Source of the DNA: Pedobacter westerhofensis | GTDB lineage: Bacteria; Bacteroidota; Bacteroidia; Sphingobacteriales; Sphingobacteriaceae | Assembly (NCBI RefSeq): GCF_900182595.1 | Contig: NZ_FXTN01000011.1 | Location: 186,001-250,000, forward strand | Direction of reading: 5' to 3' | Length of the DNA: 64,000 nucleotides | Part shown: one piece after another, positions 32,591 to 41,935 of the stretch | Numbering within the stretch: the first letter of the stretch is position 1 | Layout of the letters: every line of letters starts with the position of its first letter | Notes under the pieces: model-generated | The model's database searches: none | Told to the model about the DNA's origin: nothing | What the model saw: only the letters and a program-made list of their open reading frames with translations | Translations under genes and position numbers: made by a program

Positions 32591-34189
32591 TTATTTATCC
32601 CACCACATTCTGGTTGTCCATAAATCCGGGCCCTGGGTGGCCACGGCAGCTTTATAGTTATCGGCATTCAGGCTTGCTTCAGATTGCGGGTAAGGCAGCC
32701 GTCTTGGTATCTGTCCACCGGTTTGATTGCCGGGATAATTGGTAGGCACCAGCACGGGATAGCCCGTCCGTCTCCAGTTGGCATAAATTTCCATATTGTT
32801 CATAAACTGCGAAGCCCAGAACTGCGTATGGATCTGTTTCATCTGCGCGTCAAAAGTACCGCCTGTGTAAGGGTTGGCCGTCAGGTAAGCATTGATCGCC
32901 GCAGAAGAAATACTGCTGCCGCCTGGATAAATGGTTTCTATTTCCATCGATGCCCTTACTGCATTATCATAATGTGTTTTGGCATCCCCGGTTCCCCAGC
33001 CGCGCAGCGACGCTTCGGCCAGATACAGTTCTACTTCATTGTAACTGATAAATATGCTTGGTGTGGCATTATTGCCGATGGTGTTCAGGTTGATTTCCGA
33101 GTATTCTGCCAGCATCTCATCTGTCCATCCGGGGATGATCGTTTTGATCGAGGTATAATCGTACCCGTTTGGCAAGCCCTTCTGGTTTGCTGCAATTGTA
33201 CTGGTTGGCAATTGTGTAGGATCAGCATTTCCCGGCCATAAAGTAATATAAAATGGTAATCTCGGATCGTTCGTATTTTTTAGGTGGTTTACAAAAGTCT
33301 GCGCCATTTTCCCGTATCCCGTTCCTTTTGCTGATGGCGGCACGCCCTCTCCACCGCGCAGCTCACGGCCATCCCAGTAGAAATTAAGCTCCGTCCCATC
33401 GGTATGGTTCAGTTTTGCTATATCAGCATTGCTCTGCATCACGCCACCGGCTATGGCTTTCTTGACCCAGGTTTGAGCTAAAGCAGGATCAACCTTGGTG
33501 AGCCGCATCCCCAGGCGGAGCATCAGCGAATAGGCAAAAGTTTTCCATTTGGAAGTTGTACCATTGTAGATATAATCGGCAGCGCCATAAGATGCTTTAG
33601 AGGCGTCCAGTGCCAGTGCAGAGGTTTCCAGCTGCTTAAGCATGGCCGGATAGATATCAGACTGCTTGTCGTATTTGGGTTTGTAGATGCCGTTCACATA
33701 TCCCAGGCCTGCTTCGGTATAAGGCATATCACCATACATATCCGTTACACGGTGCAGGATGTATACCCTCCAGATCTGCGCAATATGATAAAGGTTTATC
33801 ATATCAGGTTTATCTTTTGTAAGCGAAATAATCTGCGAGTTCTCTTTCAGCTCAACCCCGTAGGCAGTACCAAACAGGGCATCAGAGTATCCTGCTTTGG
33901 CCAGGTATTTATCTCCCGTCCACTGATAGGGATTGAGGGAGGCAAAAAGCTGCATCATCGCCCCTGCCAGCTTATCATTTGGATACAGCGTATTGCCATC
34001 ACCATCACCTGCAGTTTTGATAATGTTGTAGGAGAACAAACTGGTGATCACCGGTTCTGTAAAAGCATTCGGATTGGTATTCATCTCCTCAAAGCCTTTG
34101 TCGCACGATGATAAAAGAACAACTGCCACCAATGCAAGCCTCAGCACTTTAGCCGGAAAATTCCATTTTATATATTTAGAGTTTGTCAT
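32591..34189 (-). CDS. SusD/RagB-type nutrient-binding outer-membrane lipoprotein
   Basis: A 532-residue surface lipoprotein of the SusD-like group 2. The signal ends VVLLSSC (Cys about 29), followed by DKGFEEMNTNPNAFTEP, the standard start of this group. Helical TPR-like blocks (YHIAQIWRVYILHRVTDMYGDMPY, WKTFAYSLMLRLGMRLTKVDPALAQ) and the C-terminal MNNMEIYANWRRTGYPVL segment also match. It caps the adjacent SusC pore, encoded 33 bases upstream, and selects the imported ligand. The partner genes downstream (sugar dehydrogenase set) suggest a carbohydrate or derived ligand, but this is inference. Confidence 0.93.
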   Translation of the reverse strand: MTNSKYIKWNFPAKVLRLALVAVVLLSSCDKGFEEMNTNPNAFTEPVITSLFSYNIIKTAGDGDGNTLYPNDKLAGAMMQLFASLNPYQWTGDKYLAKAGYSDALFGTAYGVELKENSQIISLTKDKPDMINLYHIAQIWRVYILHRVTDMYGDMPYTEAGLGYVNGIYKPKYDKQSDIYPAMLKQLETSALALDASKASYGAADYIYNGTTSKWKTFAYSLMLRLGMRLTKVDPALAQTWVKKAIAGGVMQSNADIAKLNHTDGTELNFYWDGRELRGGEGVPPSAKGTGYGKMAQTFVNHLKNTNDPRLPFYITLWPGNADPTQLPTSTIAANQKGLPNGYDYTSIKTIIPGWTDEMLAEYSEINLNTIGNNATPSIFISYNEVELYLAEASLRGWGTGDAKTHYDNAVRASMEIETIYPGGSSISSAAINAYLTANPYTGGTFDAQMKQIHTQFWASQFMNNMEIYANWRRTGYPVLVPTNYPGNQTGGQIPRRLPYPQSEASLNADNYKAAVATQGPDLWTTRMWWDK

Positions 34190-34222
34190 AATTAATGCTA
34201 AAATTGGTTTTACATGAGTTGA

Positions 34223-37200
34223 TTAGAATTTCACTGAAAGATTTAAACCATAACTGCGCGTAGTAGGAACACCAAAGTTCTCCAGTCCCTGTGCATTGGA
34301 GTTGTTGTAGGTAGACTCAGGGTCTACATTTGGCACCTTGCTGTAAATCAGCAGCAGGTTACGGGCAACAAGTGAAAGGGTTGCCGACTGAACCGGTGTT
34401 TTTGCCAGCAGCTTTTTCGGCACAGAATAACCAAGGGTAATCTGGCGTAACTTGATAAAGCTGGCATCATACACAAACTGGTCGGTTAGCGTGTAGGCGA
34501 TGCCCTGGTAATAGTCCTGCGCAGAAACTACCTTGCTAAACGGAGCCCCGGTTTCGTCCACACCTGTTACCGTAATGCCGGATTCACGCACGCCATTGGC
34601 AGCCGTCCTTTTGTCCAGTCCGTAATACGTTCCGTACGCATTGGTTGAGGTATACATTTTTGCACCAAACTTGCCATCGATCAGAAATCCGAGCGAAAGG
34701 TTTTTGTAGCTGAAAGTATTGGAGATACCCATGGTCAATGGCGGCACTCCTTTTCCGAGCGGCACAATCTCACTTTGTAAAGGGATGCCGTTGGCACTGT
34801 TGTAAATCACATTTCCATTGGCATCGGTTTTGGCTTTATTTCCGGCAATCATCCCAAAAGACTGACCTTCATAATGATACACATAAGCATTTTCTGTACG
34901 CGGACTGGCACCCGGCAGTGCCAGTTTATCTAAACCTTCGGCGATGTTCAGCACCTTATTATCATTATAGGCCATATTGAAACTTACGTCCCAGTTGATG
35001 CCATTTGAAGAACGCAGCGGTGTGCCCGTCAGCAAAAGCTCTACGCCCCTGTTTCGCATTTTTCCAACATTCAGCGATACACTGTTAAAACTGGAAGACA
35101 CTGCAACCGCAGCATTGACGATATCGTTTGTTGTGGTACGGTCGTACACGGTTAAATCAACCCCGAAACGGTTATTGAACATTCTGGTTTCGATTCCGGC
35201 CTCTGTAGTAGTTGAGGTATAAGGTTTCAGCTCACTCGGAATATTGCTGCCGGTAATGGCCAGCAAAGGTTGCCCCAGGTGCGTTACCGATTGTGCAGTA
35301 TAAGTTAATGCCAGGGAATAGGGATTTGGTGCCCCGCCTCCTACCTGCGCCCATGAACTGCGGATCTTTGCATAAGACAACCATGAAGGTTTGGAGGCCC
35401 AGGCATTTGAAAGAATAAAACTCACACCTGCTGATGGATAAAACAGGCTGTTATTGCTCATGGACAAGGTGGAGAACCAATCCTTACGACCGGTTAAATT
35501 TAGGTAGAGGTAGTTGTTAAACCCGATATCTGCAGATGAAAAGAAGGAATTGATCGCAGATTCGCTGAAAGTATCCGTAAAAGTCTGGCTGCTGCCGTTT
35601 CCGATAAAATAGGTAAAGGGAACATTGAACAGTCCGCTCGATAAAGTACCCGCTCTTACCTGTGAGTGCATCTGGTTACCGCCAAGCAATGCGTTTACAG
35701 AGAATTTGCCAAAGGTCTTATCAAAACCCAGCAATGCCTCGGCATTGGTTTCATAGGTACTGTTGCGGTCGGTAGTCATGCTCCCCCGTGTATCCGTTAA
35801 GATCCCACTGGGATTGATATCAAAACCATTGGTATTAAAGTAGTCGATCCCCAGCCGGCCACGGGCGTAGAGGTAGTCGGTAATATTGTAACGGGTGCTG
35901 AAAGAGCCGATAAATCTTTTTCTTTCATCTTCATTCTGCACCTTATTAATGGCAAAGTATGGGTTTACCACAAATACATAGTCGTTCCATGGTACTTCAA
36001 AACCCTGGGCATCATAGCCTGGCGCCAGCGTACGGACATCCAGACTGGTGGCGATCAGGCCTACCGAAGCATTCGGGTTTTTCGTAAAATCGGCAATGTA
36101 ACTGCGGTTTTTGTTTTTCTCGATGTTGAACTGCACATTACCTTCAAAGATGATCTTTTTGGAAAGGTTGGCACTGGCACTCAGGTTGAATGTTTTACGG
36201 TTGAGCGAAGAGTTTGGCACAATCCCGTGGTTGTCCATATTGGAGGCCGAGAAACGAAAATTTGAAGTTTCGTTGCCTCCGGTTAAAGCCAGCGTATTGG
36301 AAAAAGTGCTTCCTGTATCATAAAAATTCTGGATATTATTTTTTTGTGCAACATAGGGACGGGCTATCCCATCAGTATTTACTACCGATGACCCGTCCAG
36401 TTTAGCGCCCCAGGAGATCCTTCCATTGGCAATAGCCTCTGATTTAGAGGTAGGTTTCAGGCCGCGGTCGCCCGATCCGTATTCATACTGCCAGTCGGGC
36501 GTAGACAGCGGGGTCTCCATTGTATAGGTAGTATTGTATTCTACACCAAGCCCGCGTTGTCCCTTCCCTGTTTTTGTTGTAATCAGAATCACCCCGTTGG
36601 CCGCCCTGGAGCCATATAAAGCCGCAGCCGTTCCGCCTTTTAATACCGATATCGATTCAATATCATCAGGGTTGATACTATTTAATCCATCGCCCCTGTC
36701 CACACCGCCGTAAGTTCCGGGAGTACTGGGTGTACTGTTGGTCATGGGCACACCGTTTACTATATATAAAGGCTGGTTTTCACCACTCAGCGATCCGTTA
36801 CCCCTGATGATCACGCGGCTGGAACCACCTGCGCCGGTTGCCGTACTGGTGGCATTTACCCCGGCTACACGTCCTGCAAGTGCATTTCCTAAATTGTTCT
36901 CACGGGCTTTTGTAAACTCATCGCCTTTTACCTCCGTTACAGAATAGGCAAGCGCTTTTTTCTCCCTTGCTATTCCCAGTGCGGTAACTACCACCTCGCT
37001 CAAAGCCTGGGACTCTTCTTTCAGCATCACATTGATGATACTCCGTCCGCTCACAGGTACTTCCTGCGTAATAAAACCAATAGAGCTGAAAATCAAATCG
37101 CCAGTGCCATCCGGCAGCGATATTGAGTACTTCCCCTCAGCATTCGTACTGGCATCAGCCTTTCCGTTCTTCAGTTTTACGCTCACGCCCGGAAGCGCAA

Positions 37201-37639
37201 TACCTTTCGCATCTGATACGGTACCGGAAACCTGGCTTTGTTTATTGGCGGTAATATCCTTCATGGGATGTTTTTCATCTTCGCGGATGGCCTGTATCAG
37301 GATCAGGTCTTTTGAGTAATAATATTCCATATGAAATGGATTTAATATTTTCCTGAGCACATCAGAAAGTTTTTCTTCTTTCACATTAAGGCTAACTTTT
37401 TTATTGTCGCCCAGTGCGTCTGAGCCATAGGCGAAATCGATCTTTACCATCTGGTTGATCTTTTTCAATACGTCGGCCACAGGCATGTTGGTTACTTTGA
37501 GGGTGATCCTGGTATCAAGGCCACGCTTATCTGCACGTTCTGCCCTGGCAACCAGTGAATATTGGAACAGGAGGATAGTCAATATAATTCCCGCCAGATT
37601 TTTCAGCGAAAACCGGCTTGACAATATTTTATTTGTCAT
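34223..37639 (-). CDS. SusC/RagA TonB-dependent transporter with STN domain
   Basis: An outer-membrane transporter of 1138 residues from the ATG at 37639 (MTNKILSSRFSLKNL), chosen because it precedes a normal signal peptide ending VARA/ERA; the in-frame extension upstream overlaps leader hairpins. Order: STN/secretin-like domain (about 35-100), carboxypeptidase-like beta domain (about 135-215, VSGTVSDAKGIALPGVSV), TonB box region and plug (ALSEVVVTALGIAREKKALAYS; VLKGGTAAALYGSRAANGVILITTK), then a 22-strand barrel ending SYGLNLSVKF. The STN domain predicts signalling to a FecR/ECF pair, but none is encoded beside it. It forms an operon with the downstream SusD gene. Confidence 0.95.
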   Translation of the reverse strand: MTNKILSSRFSLKNLAGIILTILLFQYSLVARAERADKRGLDTRITLKVTNMPVADVLKKINQMVKIDFAYGSDALGDNKKVSLNVKEEKLSDVLRKILNPFHMEYYYSKDLILIQAIREDEKHPMKDITANKQSQVSGTVSDAKGIALPGVSVKLKNGKADASTNAEGKYSISLPDGTGDLIFSSIGFITQEVPVSGRSIINVMLKEESQALSEVVVTALGIAREKKALAYSVTEVKGDEFTKARENNLGNALAGRVAGVNATSTATGAGGSSRVIIRGNGSLSGENQPLYIVNGVPMTNSTPSTPGTYGGVDRGDGLNSINPDDIESISVLKGGTAAALYGSRAANGVILITTKTGKGQRGLGVEYNTTYTMETPLSTPDWQYEYGSGDRGLKPTSKSEAIANGRISWGAKLDGSSVVNTDGIARPYVAQKNNIQNFYDTGSTFSNTLALTGGNETSNFRFSASNMDNHGIVPNSSLNRKTFNLSASANLSKKIIFEGNVQFNIEKNKNRSYIADFTKNPNASVGLIATSLDVRTLAPGYDAQGFEVPWNDYVFVVNPYFAINKVQNEDERKRFIGSFSTRYNITDYLYARGRLGIDYFNTNGFDINPSGILTDTRGSMTTDRNSTYETNAEALLGFDKTFGKFSVNALLGGNQMHSQVRAGTLSSGLFNVPFTYFIGNGSSQTFTDTFSESAINSFFSSADIGFNNYLYLNLTGRKDWFSTLSMSNNSLFYPSAGVSFILSNAWASKPSWLSYAKIRSSWAQVGGGAPNPYSLALTYTAQSVTHLGQPLLAITGSNIPSELKPYTSTTTEAGIETRMFNNRFGVDLTVYDRTTTNDIVNAAVAVSSSFNSVSLNVGKMRNRGVELLLTGTPLRSSNGINWDVSFNMAYNDNKVLNIAEGLDKLALPGASPRTENAYVYHYEGQSFGMIAGNKAKTDANGNVIYNSANGIPLQSEIVPLGKGVPPLTMGISNTFSYKNLSLGFLIDGKFGAKMYTSTNAYGTYYGLDKRTAANGVRESGITVTGVDETGAPFSKVVSAQDYYQGIAYTLTDQFVYDASFIKLRQITLGYSVPKKLLAKTPVQSATLSLVARNLLLIYSKVPNVDPESTYNNSNAQGLENFGVPTTRSYGLNLSVKF

Positions 37640-37669
37640 ATATTTGCGATAAATTTTGTTAAAAGATAG

Positions 37670-37716
37670 CCTTCCATACAAGGAAGGTTTGCAGGATTTA
37701 GCTGAGCACAGCTCAG
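37670..37716 (-). promoter_or_regulatory. Tandem hairpins in the SusC leader
   Basis: CCTTCC (37670-37675)/GGAAGG (37682-37687) with a 6-base loop, and CTGAGC (37702-37707)/GCTCAG (37711-37716) with a 3-base loop, lie 30-77 bases before the SusC start. They could be structures in the 5' leader that affect translation or decay. No T-tract follows either. Confidence 0.4.
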
Positions 37717-37747
37717 AATTTACAGGTTGGATGTGCTGGTACCACAT

Positions 37748-38230
37748 TCAACTTTTTTTATGTCGTTTTCTCATTGCATAGGCGTCTGGATTTTGGTTAA
37801 TTATTAAATAATTATTTCATCTTCTGAACAAGATGCGCTCCCCGATTCAACCTTTTAACTGAATTAACCCTTTAAAAAAGAGTTAAGAATTCAGATTCAA
37901 AATAAAAAAAAGAAATTAAGCAGACATTTTCTGGTTATGCTATTCATTTTGTGAGAGGTTCGCATTAAAGACACACAAAATTGCGTTTCAGACTAACTAA
38001 ATCAGGATATTTCTATTGAAAAAACCAGTAATACAGCTTATTTAGACCTGTTTTTACATATTATATGTAACAAAATACACGATAATACCAGCCGGAAATC
38101 ATATTACAGGTAAAAGAAGGTAAAAATCGTAAACTTCTCTGTTTTCACAAGCTCATTATTCTAAGAACCTTCTCAAGGTGATTATGGAATTTTTCCTGCC
38201 GGATCATCATGATTAAAAAATCATACAGAT
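37748..38230. other. Long AT-rich intergenic region between divergent genes
   Basis: No open frame, RNA gene or known riboswitch is visible. It must hold the promoter for the SusC operon (minus strand) and that of the small lipoprotein gene (plus strand). I see AT-rich palindromic stretches, such as ATTATTAAATAAT around 37800-37812 and ATGATT-AAAA-AATCAT shortly before 38231, but no clear TTG/TAnnTTTG pair. Confidence 0.5.
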
Positions 38231-38683
38231 ATGAGAAAAGTACTATTGTTAAGCTACGCAGTTGCGCTCGGCTTCTTTTGCGGCTGCGGCCAGAATACCG
38301 GCAACGAACTTGATAACTATGATGCGCTGGCAGCTGTTCCCTCTGCAAAATACCTGGCAGTTTATGAGCAAGACACCGCCTGGCTGTCCCTTATTAAAAA
38401 AGGGCCAAAGGTTGAAGGTAACCTGAGATTTAAATACAGCAATGGGATCAGACAGCAGGGCACATTCAAAGGATTGTTCAGAGGTGATACGCTGTTTGCA
38501 GATTATCACTACAAAGGACAAAACGGGCAGTGGCAGAGAAATCCGATAGCCCTGTTAAAAACAGGCGGGCAACTACAGATGGGCGTAGGACAGCGTGAAT
38601 TTGCCTGGGGACGTACCTACTTTACTAAAAATGTACCCATAGATTTTGAAAAAGGCCGCTTTGTTTTTGTAAAAAAAGATTAG
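38231..38683 (+). CDS. Small lipoprotein, paralogue of the one at 39552
   Basis: A 150-residue predicted lipoprotein: MRKVLLLSYAVALGFFCGC ends in a lipobox-like FCGC (Cys19). The mature part is a small beta-rich domain with GLFRGDTLFADYHYKGQ, WQRNPIALLK, LQMGVGQ, and FTKNVPIDFEKGRFVFVK. The same landmarks occur in the same order in the protein encoded at 39552-40016, so the two are paralogues. No known domain is recognised; a conserved GDTL...HY...PIALLK...MGVG...PIDxE pattern defines the family here. It is probably anchored in the periplasm or outer membrane. Confidence 0.78.
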   Translation: MRKVLLLSYAVALGFFCGCGQNTGNELDNYDALAAVPSAKYLAVYEQDTAWLSLIKKGPKVEGNLRFKYSNGIRQQGTFKGLFRGDTLFADYHYKGQNGQWQRNPIALLKTGGQLQMGVGQREFAWGRTYFTKNVPIDFEKGRFVFVKKD

Positions 38684-38852
38684 TTACAAAATTTATTACG
38701 CCCGTTGGTCGAAAGATTGCAGGAGTTGGTCGGGTGTTACAGTAACATGGTATAAAAGCCACAAAAGCGCTGAAACGTTTGAGGGGTGACGACGTCTTAT
38801 ATACAAACAATTAAGAAATAGTTATTTACAAAAACCCTCAAACTCAAAAGAT

Positions 38853-39440
38853 ATGAAAACTCTATTCAACAACGGATTAAAATCATTAGCTATCATTTTA
38901 TTAGTATCAGTATTTGCGCTAAACGTTTCTGCAGCAACCGCAACAGTAGATATGGGACATGCCCCAAAAGAAATCAAAAAAATAATTGTTAACGGCAATA
39001 CCAAAGTGATCCTGGTACAAAGCGCAAAAGAATTTATAACAATGGATTCTCTTGATCTGAAAAACGTATCAGTAACACAACTTGGCAATGCACTTACGAT
39101 CAGCTCCAGCCAAAGCAATCCTGTAACGGTAACAGTTTATGTAAAAAACCCATACCGCATTGATGCCTCAGGTACTTCGGAAGTTAAAACACTGGGAAAA
39201 TTTAATCTGGTAAACCTGCAGGTAATACTTAAAGATGATGCTACTGCACGTGTAAAAGCAAGTACTGAAAGTATCTATACCGTAGTTAACGACCGTGCAA
39301 ACCTGCAGCTGATTGGTGAAACAGGCAAACACGTTTATGAAACTGCCGATGTTGCCAAAATGGATACTGCCAAATTAGCAGCAACAGAGTCAGAAAATGC
39401 AAGAATCTTGAAAGTAGCTGTTGCCTTGAATGCCAAATAA
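38853..39440 (+). CDS. GIN-domain (DUF2807-like) secreted protein
   Basis: A 195-residue exported protein with signal MKTLFNNGLKSLAII...VSA (about 1-28). The rest fits a right-handed beta-helix or GIN domain: KKIIVNGNTKVILVQS, VSVTQLGNALTISSS, PVTVTVYVKNPYRIDASGTSEVKTLG, LVNLQVILKDDATARVKA. These short strands with a repeating hydrophobic pattern are typical of putative adhesin-like DUF2807 proteins in Bacteroidota. It lies between two paralogous small lipoproteins, and a strong terminator follows it. Function is unknown. Confidence 0.75.
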   Translation: MKTLFNNGLKSLAIILLVSVFALNVSAATATVDMGHAPKEIKKIIVNGNTKVILVQSAKEFITMDSLDLKNVSVTQLGNALTISSSQSNPVTVTVYVKNPYRIDASGTSEVKTLGKFNLVNLQVILKDDATARVKASTESIYTVVNDRANLQLIGETGKHVYETADVAKMDTAKLAATESENARILKVAVALNAK

Positions 39441-39470
39441 AAGCAGGCAATAACATTACGATTGTGAAAG

Positions 39471-39502
39471 AAGATACCTGTATTCTGCCGGTATCTTTTT
39501 TT
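39471..39502 (+). terminator. Intrinsic terminator
   Basis: AAGATACC (39471-39478) and GGTATCTT (39490-39497) form an 8-bp stem with an 11-base loop followed by five more T. It ends the GIN-domain gene's transcript. Confidence 0.85.
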
Positions 39503-39551
39503 ATGTTACAGCTATATCGATTATGCAAGCACATTTATCTAAATTTGCCTA

Positions 39552-40016
39552 ATGATCCGGATATCAGTTGAGTCCCCTGCCCTTGTTAAAGAAACTCCAA
39601 TCTTACACTTACTTGTATTGCTGTTCATGTTATCGTCATGCAGCAATGAGGCTGCTGGTGATCATCAGCAAAAAGTGGTTTATCATGCGGTGAACAAATC
39701 CGATACGGCAAAGCTCAGCATCGATTTAACTGATAAGGTATTTGAAGGGCAATTCGAAATCAATCACCGCGGCGTGTTTAAAGATTCAGGCGACGTCAAT
39801 GGTGTGGTAAAGGGAGATACACTGATGGGCACCTTTCATTACCAGAGTTACGGCGTAGAAAAATGGTACAGGATTCCTATCGCTTTGCTCAAAAAGGATA
39901 AAAAGCTGATTATGGGCGTTGGTTCAATGGAGATCTATATGAACATGACCTTCTTTACCAGGAACACGCCTATCGATTATGAACATCCGCAGTTTACCTT
40001 CGAAAAAGCGGAGTAA
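39552..40016 (+). CDS. Small lipoprotein, paralogue of the one at 38231
   Basis: A 154-residue predicted lipoprotein with signal core HLLVLLFMLSSC (Cys30). The mature domain shares the family pattern of the protein at 38231: GVVKGDTLMGTFHYQS, WYRIPIALLK, LIMGVGSMEI, FFTRNTPIDYEHPQFTFEK. The hydrophilic first 15 residues are long for a signal peptide, so the true start could be internal, but no other ATG fits before the hydrophobic core. The duplication around a GIN-domain gene suggests a related envelope function; nothing more can be assigned. Confidence 0.75.
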   Translation: MIRISVESPALVKETPILHLLVLLFMLSSCSNEAAGDHQQKVVYHAVNKSDTAKLSIDLTDKVFEGQFEINHRGVFKDSGDVNGVVKGDTLMGTFHYQSYGVEKWYRIPIALLKKDKKLIMGVGSMEIYMNMTFFTRNTPIDYEHPQFTFEKAE

Positions 40017-40117
40017 ATGCAATTAGGGTCATAGACAGATTTGAACTTTCGGTCGATGCTTTGGGGTATAACGACGATTCTGCGAAATGGTTTATTCTCC
40101 CTTTCCTACCTTTAAGC

Positions 40118-40411
40118 ATGGAAAAGAAAACCAATAAATATCATTTAGCCTTAAAATTAAAGCAGTACGCTAATGGCGAGACCTTACCAGCCAGAGAACT
40201 GGAGTTCGACTTTGATAATCATGATGAGATATTCAGTATCATAGAAAGGATCGAAGCGAAGAACCCATTTAATGATCCTTCACAAGCCGTACAATTTGCC
40301 CTTGGCCTTAAATTATTTGCCGAAGTTAAACTGAAGAACCGTAACCACCCCCTCTTTGAAGAACTGAATACTGTTTTTGGTGACTTTATGAAGAAACTGA
40401 AGAGTTTGTAG
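40118..40411 (+). CDS. DUF3861-like small protein
   Basis: A 97-residue cytoplasmic protein from the ATG at 40118 (MEKKTNKYHLALKLKQYANG); the frame extends upstream but that part looks non-coding. It matches the DUF3861 pattern: ELEFDFDNHDEIFSIIERI in the middle, then ALGLKLFAEVKLKNRNHPLFEEL and a C-terminal FGDFMKKLKSL. Function is unknown. It lies 12 bases before the methyltransferase gene, so the two are probably co-transcribed. Confidence 0.75.
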   Translation: MEKKTNKYHLALKLKQYANGETLPARELEFDFDNHDEIFSIIERIEAKNPFNDPSQAVQFALGLKLFAEVKLKNRNHPLFEELNTVFGDFMKKLKSL

Positions 40412-40423
40412 CAGGCAATCCAT

Positions 40424-41044
40424 ATGATAAATACATTAACTGACAAGCGGGTATCTGAAATTTTGGATATACTGCACGAAAAAGCAACAGCCGACAGTAT
40501 CCAGCGCCGGATTGCAAAAAACACACCCGGCTTTGAACGCTCATGGGACACTGCTTATATGGCTGTAAATCCTGAAGAAGGTTATCTGCTGAACTTTTTA
40601 GCTACAGTTTCGGAAGCAAAAAACATTGTAGAATTTGGCTGTTCTTTTGGAATCTCTACTATTTATCTGGCAGCAGCCGCAAAAAACAATGGAGGAGCCG
40701 TTGTCAGTACTGATATAGAGCCCACCAAAGTTGCCGGCGCGCGCAAAAATCTGGAAGATGTGGGCCTGGCTGAATATGTAACCATTTTGCAAGGCGATGC
40801 CACACAAACCCTCGCGTCCCTGAAGGGGCCGGTTGATTTCCTGTTCCTCGATGGCGCCAAAGAACTTTATCTTCCGGTTTTTAACCTGCTGCGCCCAAAA
40901 CTAATCAAGGGATCTGTGATCTTTGCAGATAATGCCGACAAACCGGACACACAACCATTTGTGGAGCACATACTTGGTTTAAAAGATGAATTTACAACTG
41001 CGCATATTTTTGAGAAACGGGCATTCATTGCCTATCTAAAATAA
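40424..41044 (+). CDS. Class I SAM-dependent O-methyltransferase-like protein
   Basis: A 206-residue Rossmann-fold methyltransferase. The SAM-binding motif I is VEFGCSFGISTIYLA (about 64-78). The acidic loop at the end of strand 2 is VVSTDIEPTKVAGARKNL, and VDFLFLDGAKELYLPVFNLL corresponds to the DxxK/D motif of caffeoyl-CoA type O-methyltransferases. GSVIFADNADKP follows. The N-terminal helix bundle (VSEILDILHEKATADSIQRR) is also like that family. Substrate unknown. It follows the DUF3861 gene closely. Confidence 0.88.
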   Translation: MINTLTDKRVSEILDILHEKATADSIQRRIAKNTPGFERSWDTAYMAVNPEEGYLLNFLATVSEAKNIVEFGCSFGISTIYLAAAAKNNGGAVVSTDIEPTKVAGARKNLEDVGLAEYVTILQGDATQTLASLKGPVDFLFLDGAKELYLPVFNLLRPKLIKGSVIFADNADKPDTQPFVEHILGLKDEFTTAHIFEKRAFIAYLK

Positions 41045-41135
41045 AAAAGAGATTGTATCATTGATGATATTGAACCTCAGAGAATGGAATATTTGCAAGT
41101 GCTCCCTTAGGGGGTACTAGTAAAAATAGCGAAAA

Positions 41136-41166
41136 AGAGGCTGATCATGATACAGCCTCTGCTTTT
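41136..41166. terminator. Terminator between convergent genes
   Basis: AGAGGCTG (41136-41143) and CAGCCTCT (41153-41160) form a perfect 8-bp stem followed by GCTTTT on the plus strand and a U-rich stretch on the minus strand. It lies between the methyltransferase and DUF4198 genes. Confidence 0.7.
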
Positions 41167-41184
41167 CATCGTAAAGATTCAAAA

Positions 41185-41892
41185 TTAACGGCCAACTTCA
41201 AATCTATAGGTAGCACCCTGCCAGAGGCCTGTATATTTATTGCCGTTGAACTCACCTGCTTCCGGGCTGGACGAAGTTGCTTCAACCAAATATTGGCCAG
41301 GCCATAGCGGTGTAAAAGTAACATTACCTTCAGCATCCGTTTTTAATTCCTGGCTCCATTTTGCCGGAGAAAACAACAGTACAGTTAAATCCGCTTTGGC
41401 AGCACCTTTCAGCCAAACCTTCACTGTAACAGGTTTATTTACTGTTGCATCGCCCAGCGGCAGCACTTTCAGTTCGCTGGTATTGGCCGCAGGTTCTGCA
41501 GCAAGGCCTGCCTTACCAACCCTTACACTTGCGCTTGCTAAAAACTCAAGCAGATAAGTACCACTCAATGTATTGCCCTTATGGCTTACAGTTAGTGTAT
41601 ATGCACCTTCACGCTCAGGAGTAAATGAAGACTGCAGTGAATTAGCAGTTTTAGTAAGCACCAGCTTCTCTTTTTTTCCATCCGGCGCGGTTAACCACAG
41701 TGTCAGATCAGGCAGGTTAGCAAACCATTTGCTCAGTTCGTCCTTTTCATTCTGACCATATTCGCCATAAAACAGGTTTACAGCTTGTGCCTGACCGGCT
41801 TTTCCTGTTGCAGAAGTCTCGATCCAAAGTGAATGCGCAGATACGATAACAGCGCTTAAGGCCATTAGAAGTGTTAGTATTGTCTTTCTCAT
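41185..41892 (-). CDS. DUF4198-type periplasmic protein
   Basis: A 235-residue exported protein with a short signal ending VSA; the mature chain begins at or near His20 (HSLWIET). A histidine-aromatic start is typical of DUF4198 proteins, which often accompany metal or siderophore TonB receptors. The rest is two immunoglobulin-like beta domains (LTLWLTAPDGKKEKLVLT, GAYTLTVSHKGNTLSGTYLLEF; PVTVKVWLKGAAKADLTVLLFSP, GNVTFTPLWPGQYLVEA). It lies 43 bases downstream of a TonB-dependent receptor gene and is probably in its operon, perhaps assisting ligand handling in the periplasm. Confidence 0.82.
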   Translation of the reverse strand: MRKTILTLLMALSAVIVSAHSLWIETSATGKAGQAQAVNLFYGEYGQNEKDELSKWFANLPDLTLWLTAPDGKKEKLVLTKTANSLQSSFTPEREGAYTLTVSHKGNTLSGTYLLEFLASASVRVGKAGLAAEPAANTSELKVLPLGDATVNKPVTVKVWLKGAAKADLTVLLFSPAKWSQELKTDAEGNVTFTPLWPGQYLVEATSSSPEAGEFNGNKYTGLWQGATYRFEVGR

Positions 41893-41935
41893 GTTTAATT
41901 TAATTGATTGATATGAGTTTTTCTCGTAGACTCAT

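Noticed and set aside
34738..35222. Plus-strand frames inside susC
   Set aside because: Antisense shadows within a barrel-coding region; no start context or domain.
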